A stretch of DNA of 64,000 nt, taken from positions 74,285,992 through 74,349,991 of the forward strand of contig CM077600.1 of the NCBI GenBank assembly GCA_039654915.1. The letters are read 5' to 3'. The notes beneath the pieces were generated by a model, which saw only the letters and a program-made list of their open reading frames with translations, ran no database searches and had not been told where the DNA came from. Of this stretch, positions 40,915-52,691 are shown piece after piece. Both the position numbers and the translations under genes were made by a program. Position 1 is the first letter of the stretch. Each line of letters begins with the position of its first letter. Source of the stretch: Aquilaria yunnanensis. Taxonomy: Eukaryota > Streptophyta > Magnoliopsida > Malvales > Thymelaeaceae.

Positions 40915-41872
40915 TTCAATCAAATTTTCAAATGATAGGAAAGTTCCTATCGTCAAAACAATCAATTTTACTTCAAACGATAGGAGAGTTCCTATCGTCG
41001 AGGTTCTAAGGTAGGACCCTTAACCTCATTCAATCAATTTTCCTTCAAACAATAGGAGAGTTCCTATCGTCGAGGTTCTAAGGTAGGACCCTTAACCTCA
41101 AAACAATCAATTTTACTTCAAACGATAGGAGAGTTCCTATCGTCGAGGTTCTAAGGTAGGACCCTTAACCTCATTCAAACAATTTTCCTTCAAACGATAG
41201 GAGAGTTCCTGTCGTCGACGTTCTAAGGTAGGACCCTTAATCTCAAAATCATCAATTTTCCTTCAAACGATAGGAGAGTTCCTATCGTCGAGGTTCTAAG
41301 GTAGGACCCTTAACCTCAAAATCATCAATTTTACTTCAAACGATAGGAGAGTTCCTATCGTCGAGGTTCTAAGGTAGGACCCTTAACCTCATTCAAACAA
41401 TTTTCCTTCAAACGATAGGAGAGTTCCTGTCGTCGAGGTTCTAAGGTAGGACCCTTAACCTCAAAATCATCAATTTTCCTTCAAACGATAGGAGAGTTCC
41501 TATCGTCGAGGTTCTAAGGTAGGACCCTTAACCTCAAAATCATCAATTTTCCTTCAAACGATAGGAGAGTTCCTATCGTCGAGGTTCTAAGGTAGGACCC
41601 TTAACCTCAAAACAATCAATTTTACTTCAAACGATAGGAGAGTTCCTATCGTCGAGGTTCTAAGGTAGGACCCTTAACCTCAAAATCATCAATTTTCCTT
41701 CAAACGATAGGAGAGTTCCTATCGTCGAGGTTCTAAGGTAGGACCCTTAACCTCAAAACAATCAATTTTACTTCAAACGATAGGAGAGTTCCTATCGTCG
41801 AGGTTCTAAGGTAGGACCCTTAACCTCAAAATTATCAAATTTTGCCTTCAACGATAGGAGAGTTCTTATCGC
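40915..41872 (+). repeat. Tandem array of 72-73 bp units, each with two inverted repeats
   Basis: About fourteen units. Each contains CGATAGGAGAGTTCCTATCG, a perfect 8-bp inverted repeat with a 4-base loop. It is followed by GAGGTTCTAAGG and CCCTTAACCTC, a 10-bp near-perfect inverted repeat with a 5-base loop and one bulge on each side. Units differ mostly in the linker (AAAACAATCA, AAAATCATCA or ATTCAAACA). The array lies between the last cargo gene and the polypurine tract, so it would be in the 3' part of the genomic RNA. Confidence 0.9.
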
Positions 41873-41994
41873 AGAGGCTCTAAAAAAATTTTCCTTAACC
41901 ACATAGTTTAGGCGGCGAGAAGGTTCTCAATGGCTAGCTAAGACGGACGAAATTTGGTAACTACTTTGCATACATCATGTCCCATGAAGCATGC

Positions 41995-42003
41995 AAAGGG
42001 GGG
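41995..42003 (+). other. Polypurine tract of element D
   Basis: AAAGGGGGG followed by CAGC lies directly before the 3' LTR (TG at 42008), the expected plus-strand primer site. Confidence 0.8.
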
Positions 42004-42007
42004 CAGC

Positions 42008-45000
42008 TGTTGACACCCAATTTCGTCCGGCTTTTTTTTTAAAAATTTTAAAAAAAACTAATTAAAAAAATTATTATTATTATTATTATTATTGCTAAAA
42101 AATTTTAATTATGTTAATTAGTTTAAAATATATTTTTATTTTGAGAAGATTTGATTTAAAATAATATATGTGTGAATATGTATGCGTTTGAAATAAAAAT
42201 AAAAATTCAGAAAAAATGACAAAAAAATTAAAAGTTTGAGGTAAAAATGACAAAATTGAGAAGTTTCGGACAAAATTGACAAATTCTGAAAGTTTCAGGA
42301 GCTTTGGGTAATTTTTCGCGTCAATTTTGGGCCTAAACGGACGTTTCTAGCCCAAATTGACAGAAAACGTTAAAATTGTCAAAATCAGAAGCTTCTGAGC
42401 TTATCCAGAGCTAGAGTAACGTAAAGGACTGAAACTGTCATTTTACTAATTTAAAAGATAAGTTTGATATTTTTTTATTAATTTATGCGTCCACAGTTCA
42501 GCTAAGCTCCTTCTATAAATACCCCCCCAAATTCAGTGCTGAACATATAGAAAATCAGAGAAAAAAGTTCAGAGCTCCGTTTTAAAAAATAGAAAATAGA
42601 AGCCTTAGTCCTAGCCTCTCCTCCCTCTGCCAAAACAATCCCAAAATTATTTTTTCTTACGTTTCGACTACCTTCTTCCTCCGTTTTCTCTTTCTTTCTT
42701 TTTCTGTCGCCGTCCTATCCCGCTGCCGTCGCCCTGCCGTCGCCTTGCCGCCGCCGTCTCACCGTCGCCGTCGCTCCTACGCCGTCGCTCCTACGCCGTC
42801 GCCGTCGCCGCCGTCGTTGCCGTTCCGCCGCCGTGCCCAGCAGTCCTGCCGTCTCGCGCCGCCGCACCCAGCCGTCCTGCCGCCGTCGCCCCGCTCCCTC
42901 GCCGCCGTCGTCCCGGCCGCCGTTACCATCGCCGCCGTCGCCCCGCGCCCTCGTCGCCGTCGCCCGGCCGCCCTGCGCCCTCGCCGCCTCCGCCTGCCCA
43001 GCCCCGTCACCCCCCCTCCTCCCTCGCGTCGCCTCTGATTCTTTCTCCAGATTCAATTTTAATTTTTAAGGGTAAAACCTCATTTCAGTCCTTCATCTTT
43101 TCAATTTCTTTCTATTAGGTCACTAACCTTTTTATTTTGTCTTTGCAGAAAATTAATTAACTAACTCATTTATTTTTTTTTTACTTGTTTATTTATTTGT
43201 TTATTATTGTTATTATTACTAACGTTTTTTTTTTTTTTTGTTATTAGCAACTAACAACTAACTTGCTAATTTTTACTAACCTTTATTATTATTGTTGTTA
43301 ATAATTAATTAAATTGGCTAACTTTTATTTATTGTTGTTAATTAATTAACTTAATTAAACTTGGCTAACTTTTATTATTGTTGTTAATTAATTAACTTAA
43401 TTAAACTTGGCTAACTTTTATTATTGTTGTTAATTAATTAACTTAATTAAACTTGGCTAACTTTTATTATTGTTGTTAATTAATTAACTTAATTAAACTT
43501 GGCTAACTTTTATTATTGTTGTTAATTAATTAACTTAATTAAACTTGGCTAACTTTTATTTATTGTTGTTAATTAATTAACTTAATTAATTTGGCTAACT
43601 TTTATTATTTTTGACTTAATTAACTTTTATTATTATTGTTAATAATTAATTTAATTAAATTTTGCTAACATTTATTATTATTATTTTTTTTTTTTCAAGT
43701 GGATGGCCAAAAAGCCCCACTTTATTAATTTTCCTTTATATAATTTAATTTATTTAATTCACCTTTTACCCATAAATAAAAAAAACTAAAAGAAGATTCT
43801 TTTGTAATTAATTATTAAGGCTAATAAAAATTTAAAAGCCAATTATTTTTATTTTGGAATACATTTTTTATTATTTCTTTAAAGATAACAAAGTTAACTT
43901 TTTGTTAAAATTAATAAACAAACATGATTAGATCAATTCTTTTTAAATATTTTTTTAATAATGATATTTAAAATAAAAATTCAAGAAAAATCCAATTAAA
44001 ATTAATAACTAATTAAATAATTAAAATTTAACAAAAATTAAAAATCCATGACCAAATGATCCGCCAGGATCCATGGCTTGGAAATATTTTTAAATAAAGT
44101 ATATAAATAAACTTTTCTTTATTAAAAATAAAATTTTGGGACTAATATATTAATTATTTATTAAAATAATAAAATAATTTTATTTTAGTTTTCTTTATTA
44201 ATAAAAAGAATAAAAAGAATAAAAATTTTGGGTTAATATTTTATTCAGTAATATTTTACTTATTTCTTTTAAAATAATGAAAAGATATAACTTTTTGTTT
44301 CCTTTATAAAAATCTTAGACAAATGATTTCAAAAATAACAAAAAAATAAATAAAAAAAATAATTGAATTTCTCTTAAATATTTTAGACTTATTAATTAGA
44401 TATATTTTCAGAGATATAAATTAAAATTAAAAAAAAAAAAAGAAGAAAACCTCCGCTTTATTTATTGTTATTTAATTTTTCTTTATTTTATGGTTAAACT
44501 CATTTCATTTAAAGAAATTAGCCATAAAAAATATATATATGTAAAATAAATCTGAACCATGTTGTTAAGTCAAAAATATTTTTTTTAATTCATGGTATAT
44601 TGGCTGGAAACAGTCTCGTGCCCGCTTTTGAGCTGCTTCACCTGGTGAAGAGGGTCTGGCTGAGTAACAACGCCCCGTACCATGATCAAAGATTTTAATT
44701 TTTTTTAAACCCTTTGATTCCTTTAAATTAACTTCTTATTAAATAAAAATTAATTATTTTTTTTAATTCTTTTATAAATTGAGTAATTCTTTAAATAATA
44801 AATATCCTTCATTAAACAAGAAAAATCAGATAAGAAAAATAAAAAAAAGAAAAAAAAAAAAGAAAAGAAAGAAAGAAAAGAATAAGAAAGAAGAAAAAAA
44901 AAGAAATTAAAAAAAAATTAAAAAAGAAAAAAAAAAGAAAGAAAGTAAAAAAGAAGTAAAAATATGAAAATAAATTTTTAGTTAGATTTAAAAATCATTC

Positions 45001-45563
45001 ATAAACAAAAAGAATTACCATTTAAAAATTAATTCCATAATAATAAGAATTAAATAATTATAATAAATTAAATCAATTTCCATATCCGGATGATCCGGCA
45101 GGATCTACGGTTTGGAAAATATCAAACTTTTTTTTAATAAATAAATTAAATAAAGAAATAAAAATCCATATTTTTACAATATGGATAAAATTGTTTAAAA
45201 TTTCACCAAATTCCGTGTCCAAATGACTCGGCAGAGTCCATGGTTCGGAATCAAAATCTTCCGTGTCCAAATGACTCGGCAGAGTCCATGGTTCGGAAGT
45301 ATCAAATTTTATCCAAATAAATTACCAAAATCCACATTTTCGACTAATTCAGTTAAAATATCTAAATTAACTGAAAAGTTTTAAAAGCAAAGTAAAACAA
45401 AATTAAAATCAACTAAGGTGCCAATTTTTGGGCGTTTTAACAAAGTTGTTTTAACGTAACCGTACTCCCGAACCCCCGAACTCTCGCAGACCATATTTTA
45501 GGTGACCAATCGACCTAGGTGAAACCGATTGGTGGCGACTCCAGAAAACCCGACGTTGCCACA
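42008..45563 (+). repeat. 3' LTR of element D (3,556 bp)
   Basis: It has the same ends and internal order as the 5' LTR, with scattered single-base and homopolymer differences. The extra 137 bp come from a longer GCCGTC segment (near 42740-42790), one additional 46-bp unit (five with AACTTGGCTAAC instead of four) and an additional AT-rich segment at about 43605-43670. The TATA box is kept at 42513-42521. It is followed by the CTATG duplication at 45564-45568. Confidence 0.92.
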
Positions 45564-45681
45564 CTATGTCAAGTGACACATGTCACGCGGTAATTGGTGG
45601 ACAATCGCGCTAGTTACATCAACCGCAGCTTTTTGCCTTCGAGGGGTAATTATGGCAATGATTCGCCTACCCCCTTCGGCC

Positions 45682-45688
45682 TATATAA
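45682..45688 (+). promoter_or_regulatory. Possible TATA box of the antisense gene of element C
   Basis: TATATAA within CGGCCTATATAATCC lies 280 bp before the ATG at 45968, on the strand opposite to the C pol. It is placed to drive the antisense gene independently of the LTR. The intervening sequence is pyrimidine-rich and contains no earlier convincing coding start. Confidence 0.45.
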
Positions 45689-45967
45689 TCCTTCCTCTCC
45701 TTACTTGCTTTCTTTCACTTCCGTTTTGCTCTCGTTTGCTCTTAAGCTTTTTTCTCTTTTTTGCGGCAGTGCAAGCAACGGAGCGATTTTCGGCAAGTTT
45801 TTGCGACAACATTCATAAATCCTAACTTCGGCAAGAGTTTTGGTGGGTCCTCCTTTCCAAAGTCCTTCAATTTTCTGTGTTTCTACTCTTTTCTACGTTT
45901 CTGAAGTCAGCTCCTTCTTCCGAAGTCCTTCAATTTTCTTTTTTGAAGTTGTTTCCTTCTTCCGAAC

Positions 45968-48407
45968 ATGTCTTCTCTAGTCCCACTCTTGACTGTTCAT
46001 CCCATTCACGAGAGTTGGGTTCCTCTCGACTCTCGCCCATGCTGCACCACTTCGGAGAAAATGGAGAAGTGGTCAGCTAAGTTTTATCTTCCCTCTTATG
46101 CCATTACCAAGCTGCCTACTCCAGGCCTGGTTGGTTACATGTACCATTCGGATGAGGTTACCATCTTTCAAGCCAAACTGAAGGTCGATCTTTGATACCC
46201 TCCCCCGAAGATAGTTTATGAGTTTTGCCAATTTCATGGCATAGCTGTGAACCAACTTCCTTCGAATGCCTATTCTTACTTCAATGCCTTCCTCTGCATG
46301 TGTGGGGTCTTCAAGATAGAGCCCCACTTCATCATCTTCATGCAGTACTAGAAACTCTTCCGAGTTCCGAAGGGTGGCTTCTATTTTCTGCTACTTTGGG
46401 GATTGGGATCAAAAAGTATACGTTTACCTTTGGGACCAAGGACAACTGGCAAGGGTGGCAGAAGAAGTTTTTGTTCATGAAGGTGAATGAGGCATGGAAA
46501 TATGTGCCGACCAGGTGGGCCTCAGGGACACTAGAGACTGATTCGTTGACCCTAGGAAGCTGCTAACTCCTGAGTTAGCAGTGAAATTTGAGGAGTTCGA
46601 CAACCGCATCTGAGCTGTTGTGGACTGGGATGCCAAGGTCCCTCCAAGCTCCTTATACCCCTTTCCCATCAAGTGGAATCTCATGACCAAAGAGGTCCTT
46701 CGGGAGCTGGGGGTAATCAAGCAGCACAAAACTTACGTCAACATGCCAAAGGCTACTTTTGACGGGAAGTAGGCGTGGCTGGTGATGCTCCTTCGGGGGG
46801 AGCTTACATACGAAGCCCTTGTTAAGAGTAATTCATCTTCTAGTTTTTGTTATATGTACTCCTCTGGACTTACACTGATGTCTTTCCTTTTTCAGAAATG
46901 GGCGACCAATCCGTTGCATTTTACAAGTCCCTTTTCCTCCGTCAAGCCGAGAAGGGGGAGCAGCAAAGGAAGAAAACTACCTGAAAGTGGAAGAAGACAC
47001 CGAGGGGAGGGCCATCTTCGGCGAAGAAGTCAAAGAAGGCCAAGGAGGACTCTCTTCCTCCCCATCCAGAAGGCGACGTGGAGGTGCGAGACCTGTCCTC
47101 AGTTGGCGCTGACCCACCCTTGGAGTCGGCCATCAGCTCTACTCCATGAAGCCCCATCACTGTGGCGGATACCTTGGGAACTTTGGCAAGGGCCTTTTCC
47201 GTTGAAGAGCTCGAGGAGTGCCAAAGAAATAAAAGCAAGTAGGTCCCTGCCGATGTACAAGAGGTCAGCGACTCCGAGGAGGATGTTGCTGAGGTTCCAC
47301 CAGGTTTGCCCCTTAGCCATTTTTCTATGAGTTTGGGAATTTTCGGCATTTTCGATCTTATAGATGAATGCCTAAGGGATAATGTGCTGACGGAACTTCG
47401 GCGTGATTTTGCAAAGAAGCAGGTGCCCGCTGCGTGGATGGTGGAGCACGCTCAGAAGCGGGCCCTTTGAGACTCCCATATCCTGAAGGACAAGGTGCTG
47501 AAGGAGCCTTTCTGGACCTTCACAGAGGACATGAACTTGTTCTACGAGGACAGCTAGAAAATGGCTCTTCAAATGGCGAAGGGCGTCCTCACCAACGCCA
47601 CCTTTAGGTTCCTCAATGAGAAGTGCCCAAATGAGGAGGTCCTTGCCGCAAGGATGTCCGAACATGCTGCCCAGGTAAGTTTTGTGCTTTTAGGGACTTA
47701 GAAGATTTTTATAAGCTTTTATAGCCTTTTCACCCTTATTCGGAGTCTTTCTTTTTGTAGCTCTTGGCGTATAATGGATATTTCAGAGCTTGGGCAGCAA
47801 AACAGTCTTCGGTTCGATCCCGGATCGAAGAGTCCTTCGCAAGAGCCAAGGCATTTTGTGCCAGCTCGGTCTTTAAGTATGGCAAGCTCAAGAAGATAGC
47901 CAAGGACGAGGTGGCTAAACTTCGGGAGGAGTTCTTGAAGAGTCAGGAGGAGCTCTCTCAGGATTTTTCCAAGAAGGTGTCTGACCTTGGCGCGAACGTT
48001 ATTGCGCTATCTTCGGCTAATGAGGCCTACTGAAAGGAGAAGGAGGAGGACTCTGCAATCCTCAGAAGGCCCTTGTAGACAATGCCGAACTTCAAGCCGA
48101 GGTCGACGCGCTGAAGAAAGAGAAGAAAAAGAAGAAGACAAAGAAGCTGGAGAGGGAGGTCACGGAGCTGAGGAACGAGCTGAACGACTTGTCTGTAGAG
48201 AGGGACAAGGCCGATCAAGCAACCAAGGTTGTATTCCAAGACAGCTTCTGTTTGGCTCAGCACCAAGTTCTGGCCAAGTACCCCAACCTCGAGCTCTCCT
48301 TTTTAGCGAGCCTGGACATCCCCAAATGGCCTCGCTGGGCATGGTCAAAGATAGAGCACCTCAATCTTCCCTTTGTTCTTCCTCCAGCGCCGAAGGTTGT
48401 GACATAG
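45968..48407 (+). pseudogene. Antisense gene of Tat element C (PF04195-like domain plus coiled coil), degraded
   Basis: From ATG 45968 the frame encodes MSSLVPLLTVHP, then YHSDEVTIFQAKLKVDL, a stop, and continues as YPPPKIVYEFCQFHGIAVNQ and NAYSYFNAFLCMCGVFKIEP. This resembles the plant 'putative gypsy type transposon' family (Pfam PF04195). A middle part follows (PPGLPLSHFSMSLGIFGIFD, near 47305-47365). After an intron (47675-47760) come a K/E-rich coiled-coil segment and the tail FQDSFCLAQHQ...WAWSKIEHLNLP, ending at 48407. At least five stops and frame changes make it non-functional. A second possible intron ends at CTTTTTCAG near 46895. The tail matches 1-348. The function of the intact form is unknown. 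Confidence 0.65.
47675..47760 (+). other. Intron in the antisense gene (86 nt)
   Basis: GCCCAG|GTAAGT begins and TTTTTGTAG|CTC ends it, both consensus plant splice sites. The length is not a multiple of three. The exons meet in phase (EHAAQ | LLAYNGYFRAW), so splicing is needed to link the two open frames. This shows the gene has been transcribed on the plus strand, against pol. Confidence 0.65.
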
Positions 48408-48954
48408 GAGGTTGGTGGTGAAGCAGCTTAAGATGATAAGGTCCCCTAGGCATCCAGGACCCCGAATAGGCTTTCTTTTTCCTTCTTCTTTTTCTTTGTA
48501 AACTTTTCCTTGTTGTACCAAGGTGTAAATGAAATTTCTTTTTTTCCTCCAAAATGTGGCTAAATCCCAGGACATATTTCTCCTATACTATCTTCGGTAC
48601 CGAGGGTCAGTTCCACCATTTTCGGTCTAGCTCCCTTGAGAAGATAGTAAGTATCCTTCGCGCCTGTTATCTGGATAACCACCTTTGGCATATATAGCAC
48701 CAGTTTTGGCCAATATCTTTTGGCAAAGCTTTGCCTATTTTTATTAGCCATGTTTGGTTGTTGGTCCTTTGGAGAAGATGTATCACTTTTGTACATAGGT
48801 ACTTACACCTTGTTCGGCTAGACTCCTTTAGTGGGACTATTTTCCTTAGAAAAATTTCTAAGTGTAGAATTTTTTCAAAGCGTCTGAATGCCATGTGTTC
48901 CTTAGTTCTCCACCTCCGATATCGCCGAGCTTGTAGACTCATGGTTGAACTTCA
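48408..48954. other. Convergent spacer between antisense gene and pol of element C
   Basis: It lies between the stop of the plus-strand gene and the integrase end on the minus strand. It is pyrimidine-rich near 48470-48550 (CTTCTTTTTCTTTGTA), likely the 3' end of the antisense transcript. It also holds diverged integrase-tail sequence. No other gene is supported. Confidence 0.45.
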
Positions 48955-49808
48955 TCAAGGACCAAATAAGGCCCTTCCTAGTTTGCCCAAAGTACTCCGT
49001 GAGATGGTCTTCGGGGGCTCAAACTTAGCCTTTCGGAGGACAAGGTCCCCTTTCTTGATTCTTTTTTGCTTGACATGCAAGTTTGCAGCGATAGCTACCC
49101 TTTGCTCAAAAGTTTTTCTTCTAAGCTCAGCCACTTCTCTGTGTTCGTCAATTAGGTCCAGCTTGGTTCTCAACCCAAGGTTGTTCCCCTCTTCGTCGAA
49201 CACTTGTACCCTTATTGATGGCTGAACCACTTCGATAGGAATAATGGCCTTCGTGCCGAATACGAGTGAGAAAGGCGTCTCGTGGCCTTTCGGGGGGTTG
49301 TCCAATAGCTCTATAGCACACTAGGAAGTTCTCCTGGTCAGTTTCCTTTTGCTTCCTTCAATCTCTTTTTCAAACCATCCTTTATGGTTATGTTGGACAC
49401 CTCTACCTATTCGTTGCTCTAAGGATGAGCTACCGGGGCGAAGGGTATTTTTATCCTGAGGTTGGTAGTGAATTCATGGAACCCTTTGTCAATAAACTGG
49501 GAACCATTATCGGCCACTATCATCCTCGGTATGCCGAATCTACATACGATGTTCTTCCAGACAAATTTCTATACGTCCTTTGCCAATATGGTTGCCAGAG
49601 GCTCTGCCTCAATCCACTTAGTGAAGTAATCCACTGCAACAACGCAGAACTTCACTCCTCCGGGTGCAGTTGGGAGAGGCCCGATGAGGTCAATACCCCA
49701 TACTGCGAAGGGACAAGGGTAGTTAGTTGAAGTTACCATTTCTGAGGGTAGCCGCTGGATGTTAGCGTGTTTTTGGCAATTGTCACATTTCTGGATGAAT
49801 TGCCTCAT
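48955..49808 (-). pseudogene. Integrase of Tat element C, frameshifted
   Basis: 49808-49569 carries CDNCQKHANI (zinc region end) and the core WGIDLIGPLPTAPGGVKFCV, then DYFTKWIEAEPLA. The interval 49568-49306 is broken (DNGSQFIDKGFHEF is recognisable). 49305-48955 carries ETPFSLVFGTKAIIPIEV, DEHREVAELRRKTFEQRV and GDLVLRKA. These are the first catalytic aspartate, the second in DNGSQF, and the C-terminal region of Tat integrases. Stops between the pieces indicate loss of function. Confidence 0.8.
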
Positions 49809-50015
49809 GTCCTTCCTTAAGGTGGGCCAGAAGTATCCTTAGTGGAGTAGTACTCCTGCCAGAGCGTTAATTCTTATGTGGGAACCACAGGCCCCCTCGT
49901 GGACTTCTTTAAGGATTGTCTCTACATCCTTTTTGCTGACACACCTTTGCAATGGACTCGCGTACCCTTGTCGGTATAACTCCTCTCCGATCAAGAAATG
50001 TCATTTAGAACGTCT

Positions 50016-51090
50016 TCACACTTTTGCCACTTTAAGAGGGTCTTCAGGAAGCTCTGAAGTCGTAAGGTACTTTCTTATGGGATTTTTCCATCTTCTTTCC
50101 GAGGTTGCTATGCTCATTATTGCTATGCTCGGGTGACTTAGAACTTCGGTGGACTTTTTTGACTTCGCCAACGTATCTGCTTCAGTATTATCTCGACGAG
50201 GCACGTTCTCGATGTGTACCGCGTCAAACTCTTGGATGAGCTTTGTTATGAGGCGATGATACTTTGCCACGGTTGAGTCCTTCGCGCCGTAGTACCCTGC
50301 CATTTGTCGGACCACTAGCTGAGAATTGTTGTGGGCCTTTAGGTTTCTTACACCAACTCTTCTGGCAGGCGCAAACCTGCTATGAGGGCTTCATATTCTG
50401 CCACATTGTTGGTGACATTAAACTCAAATTTGATGGCCTTTATGGCTTCCATATCTTCTGGACGATGAAAAATTACTCTAGCTCCTTGATGTTCAGAGTC
50501 GAAGGCCCCGCCAACAAACAGAGTCAACTCAGGTTCATCCTTTCCGAGGTTAGGTGGACTGTCATCAGCAACGGGTACCTCAGCAATGAAATCTGCCAAT
50601 GCCTATGCTTTTATTGCCTTCCTTGGCTCATAGGTGACAGCATATTCACCGAGCTCGATGCACCACTTTGATAGCCTTCCCGAGTGGTCTACCTTCTTCA
50701 TGATATCCCGAAGAGGCAGGTTACTTTAGACGATAATGGGGTGCCCTAGGAAATAGGGTCATAACCTTCTGCCTGCAAGTACCAGGGCATAAATTGCCTT
50801 TTGTAGCAAGGGGTACCTGACTTTGGCACCATGCAAAGACTTGCTCACATAATATACTGGCCATTGCTTTGCCCCTCTTCCTTTACAAGGACCGAACTTA
50901 CCGCCTTTTTAGTGACGGTGAGGTAGAGTATGAGGGGTTCTCCTTCCCGTGGCTGCCGGAGTGTCGACAGACGAGTTAGGTAGACTTTAAGTTCTTCCCA
51001 GGCCTTTTGGCAGTCTTCATTCCAAGGGCACAGCTCGGTTCCGAGGTCACCTCCATTTTTTGCTGCTTTAGTGAGGACTTTGAAGAACGG
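50016..51090 (-). pseudogene. RNase H and second (archaeal-like) RNase H of element C
   Basis: 51090-50640 holds the first RNase H in broken frames. 50599-50348 begins the second domain (MADFIAEVPV, LTLFVGGAFDSEHQGARVIF, VTNNVAEYEALIAGL). 50315-50016 finishes it (STVAKYHRLITKLIQEF, VPRRDNTEADTLAKS). Two successive RNase H domains are the established mark of the Tat lineage. The first aspartate of the second domain (usually DGASN) is Gly-Gly-Ala-Phe-Asp here, suggesting damage. Confidence 0.78.
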
Positions 51091-52004
51091 TCAACTGCCA
51101 TCCCCATATCTGGAGATGAATCTGCTGAGGGACGTGATTTTCCCCATGAATCTTTGCACATACTTGGTCATCGTGGGAGTTTGGAATCCCAGCAGGGCCT
51201 TGACCTTTTTCGGATTGGCGTCAATACCTCTCTTCGACACCATGAATAAGAGGAACTTACCCGCATTCACCCCAAACACGCATTTTTCAGGATTGAAATG
51301 AATTCCGAATGTCCTCAGCTGGTGGAATGTTTCCTCTAAGTCTATGATATGACTACTAGGCAGTTTGCTCTTAACTATCATATCATCGACGTAAACTTCC
51401 ATGTTTCTCCCGATTTGGGTGTCGAAGACCCTATTCATTAACCTCTAGTACGTTGCCACTGCATTCTTAGGCCCGAAGGGCATTCTAATATAGCAGTATG
51501 TACCAACTTCAGTGATGAAGGCGGCTTTTTCCTCGTCTTCAAGGTCCACCCTGATTTGATGATACCCGCTAAAGGCATCAAGGAAGTTAAGGAGACCATA
51601 CTCGGTGGTTGAGTCAACCAACTGGTCTATTAGCGGCAGAGGATATGAATCCTTAGGGCAAGCATCGTTCACGTTTTGGGAGTTGATGCACATTCAGAGT
51701 TTGTCACCCATTCTTTCATGGTGATAACCACATTACTAAGCCATTTGGGATATTTAACTTCCCTTATTATGTCCACCTCCATCAACCGTTGGACTTCGGA
51801 TTTAACGAAGTTGTTCTTGTGCGCCGAAAGGCTTCTTTTTTTTTGGTGAACAGGCTTCGCGTCAGAGCGTATCTTAAGCCTATGCTGAATTATGTGAGGG
51901 TCTACCTCAGGCATATCCTTCGGCGAGTAGGCAAATAGATCTTTGTTCATTAAAAGGAAAGATACAAGCTTTTGCTTGTCACCTTCAGCCAAATGTTTCC
52001 TCAT
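51091..52004 (-). pseudogene. Reverse transcriptase of element C, frameshifted
   Basis: 52004-51669 has FAYSPKDMPEVDPHIIQHRL and PKWLSNVVIT. 51693-51445 has DACPKDSYPLPLIDQLVD, FLDAFSGYHQI and RMPFGPKNAVATY. 51438-51091 has MEVYVDDMIVKSK, FNPEKCVFGV and MGKITSLSRFIS. The YVDD catalytic motif is preserved, but two breaks (near 51680 and 51440) split the domain. Confidence 0.85.
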
Positions 52005-52244
52005 ACGGGTACTTCGGTTCGAGACAAGCTCTACATTCTTAGTTTCAATTTTTTTTGAGTCATTTTTCTCTCATTCTGTAGACTCTTCGATCGGTGTGCC
52101 CTTCTCTCTTAAGGTCTATATGTGTACTTTCACTAGGCTCTGCCTCGCCCTTACGAAGACCTTCCAGACTTCAGCTTGATTAATAAATATTTCTGTGTCC
52201 CCATCCTTCATCTTGAAGGTGACCCTTAGGTACTTCACATCTGG

Positions 52245-52691
52245 TCAGATGTGAAAGTTCCCTTGAGTTTGCCTTCCAAGGATGGCATTATATAAAGAGG
52301 GGATGTCGATGACAATGAACCTAGTCATGGCAAAGGCGAAGAGCTCTCCATTGTTTTGAACAGAAGTTCCCCTTATCATCAGAGGTAGGTCAATCCACCC
52401 GAGGACAGGGAGTTCGGAAGGACCTACCCTAAAGGTAGGGGGTGTGACAAGTTTGAGGTCAGTTTTTGCGATGCCCAAGCTTGGCAACAGGTAGGAGAAT
52501 AGGACATCGGCGTTGGACCCGTCATCCAGGAGCACCCTTTTTACATCCCAACTCCCAATCCTTGCCATAATAAGGAGTGGGTCATCATGTGGGAACACTA
52601 CGGTAGACCCATTTTTCCAAACGAGCTTGTTCAATGGGTTACCAAATTCCATCACCGAGATCTCCCTAGCTTTCCTTTTCCTCTCCACCAA
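52245..52691 (-). pseudogene. Aspartic protease region of element C
   Basis: The minus-strand frame of 148 residues contains HDDPLLIMARIGSWDVKRVL, then the active site LLDDGSNADVLF, then ELPVLGWIDLPL and YNAILGRQ. It is the retropepsin-like part of Tat Gag-Pro. The frame itself is intact, but its links to gag (53076) and to RT (52004) are broken, so I list it as part of a dead element. Confidence 0.8.

Larger units (their letters stand above)
22790..45563 (+). mobile_element. Element D: intact Ogre-type retrotransposon with four cargo genes
   Basis: It is 22,774 bp with LTRs at 22790-26208 and 42008-45563, flanked by a perfect CTATG duplication (22785-22789, 45564-45568). Contents: PBS, ORF1, gag-protease with G-patch, a removable intron, RT-RH-aRH-IN, spacer, three tandem cysteine-rich genes, a LOG-like gene, a hairpin repeat array, and the PPT. 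ORF1, gag-pro and pol are all uninterrupted. The size, ORF1, intron and G-patch are established features of Ogre elements (Tat lineage); the 3' cargo is not part of that description as I know it. The near-identical LTRs indicate a young insertion, the youngest datable one in the window. Confidence 0.93.

Noticed and set aside
40915..41872. CRISPR-like array
   Set aside because: Repeats with short linkers in a plant retrotransposon. The linkers are few and recurring, not unique spacers, and no cas genes are present.
46225..47349. Several additional frames of 80-180 residues within the antisense gene of C, on both strands
   Set aside because: They are shadow frames. The real reading is traced by the PF04195-like motifs and the intron-linked exons.
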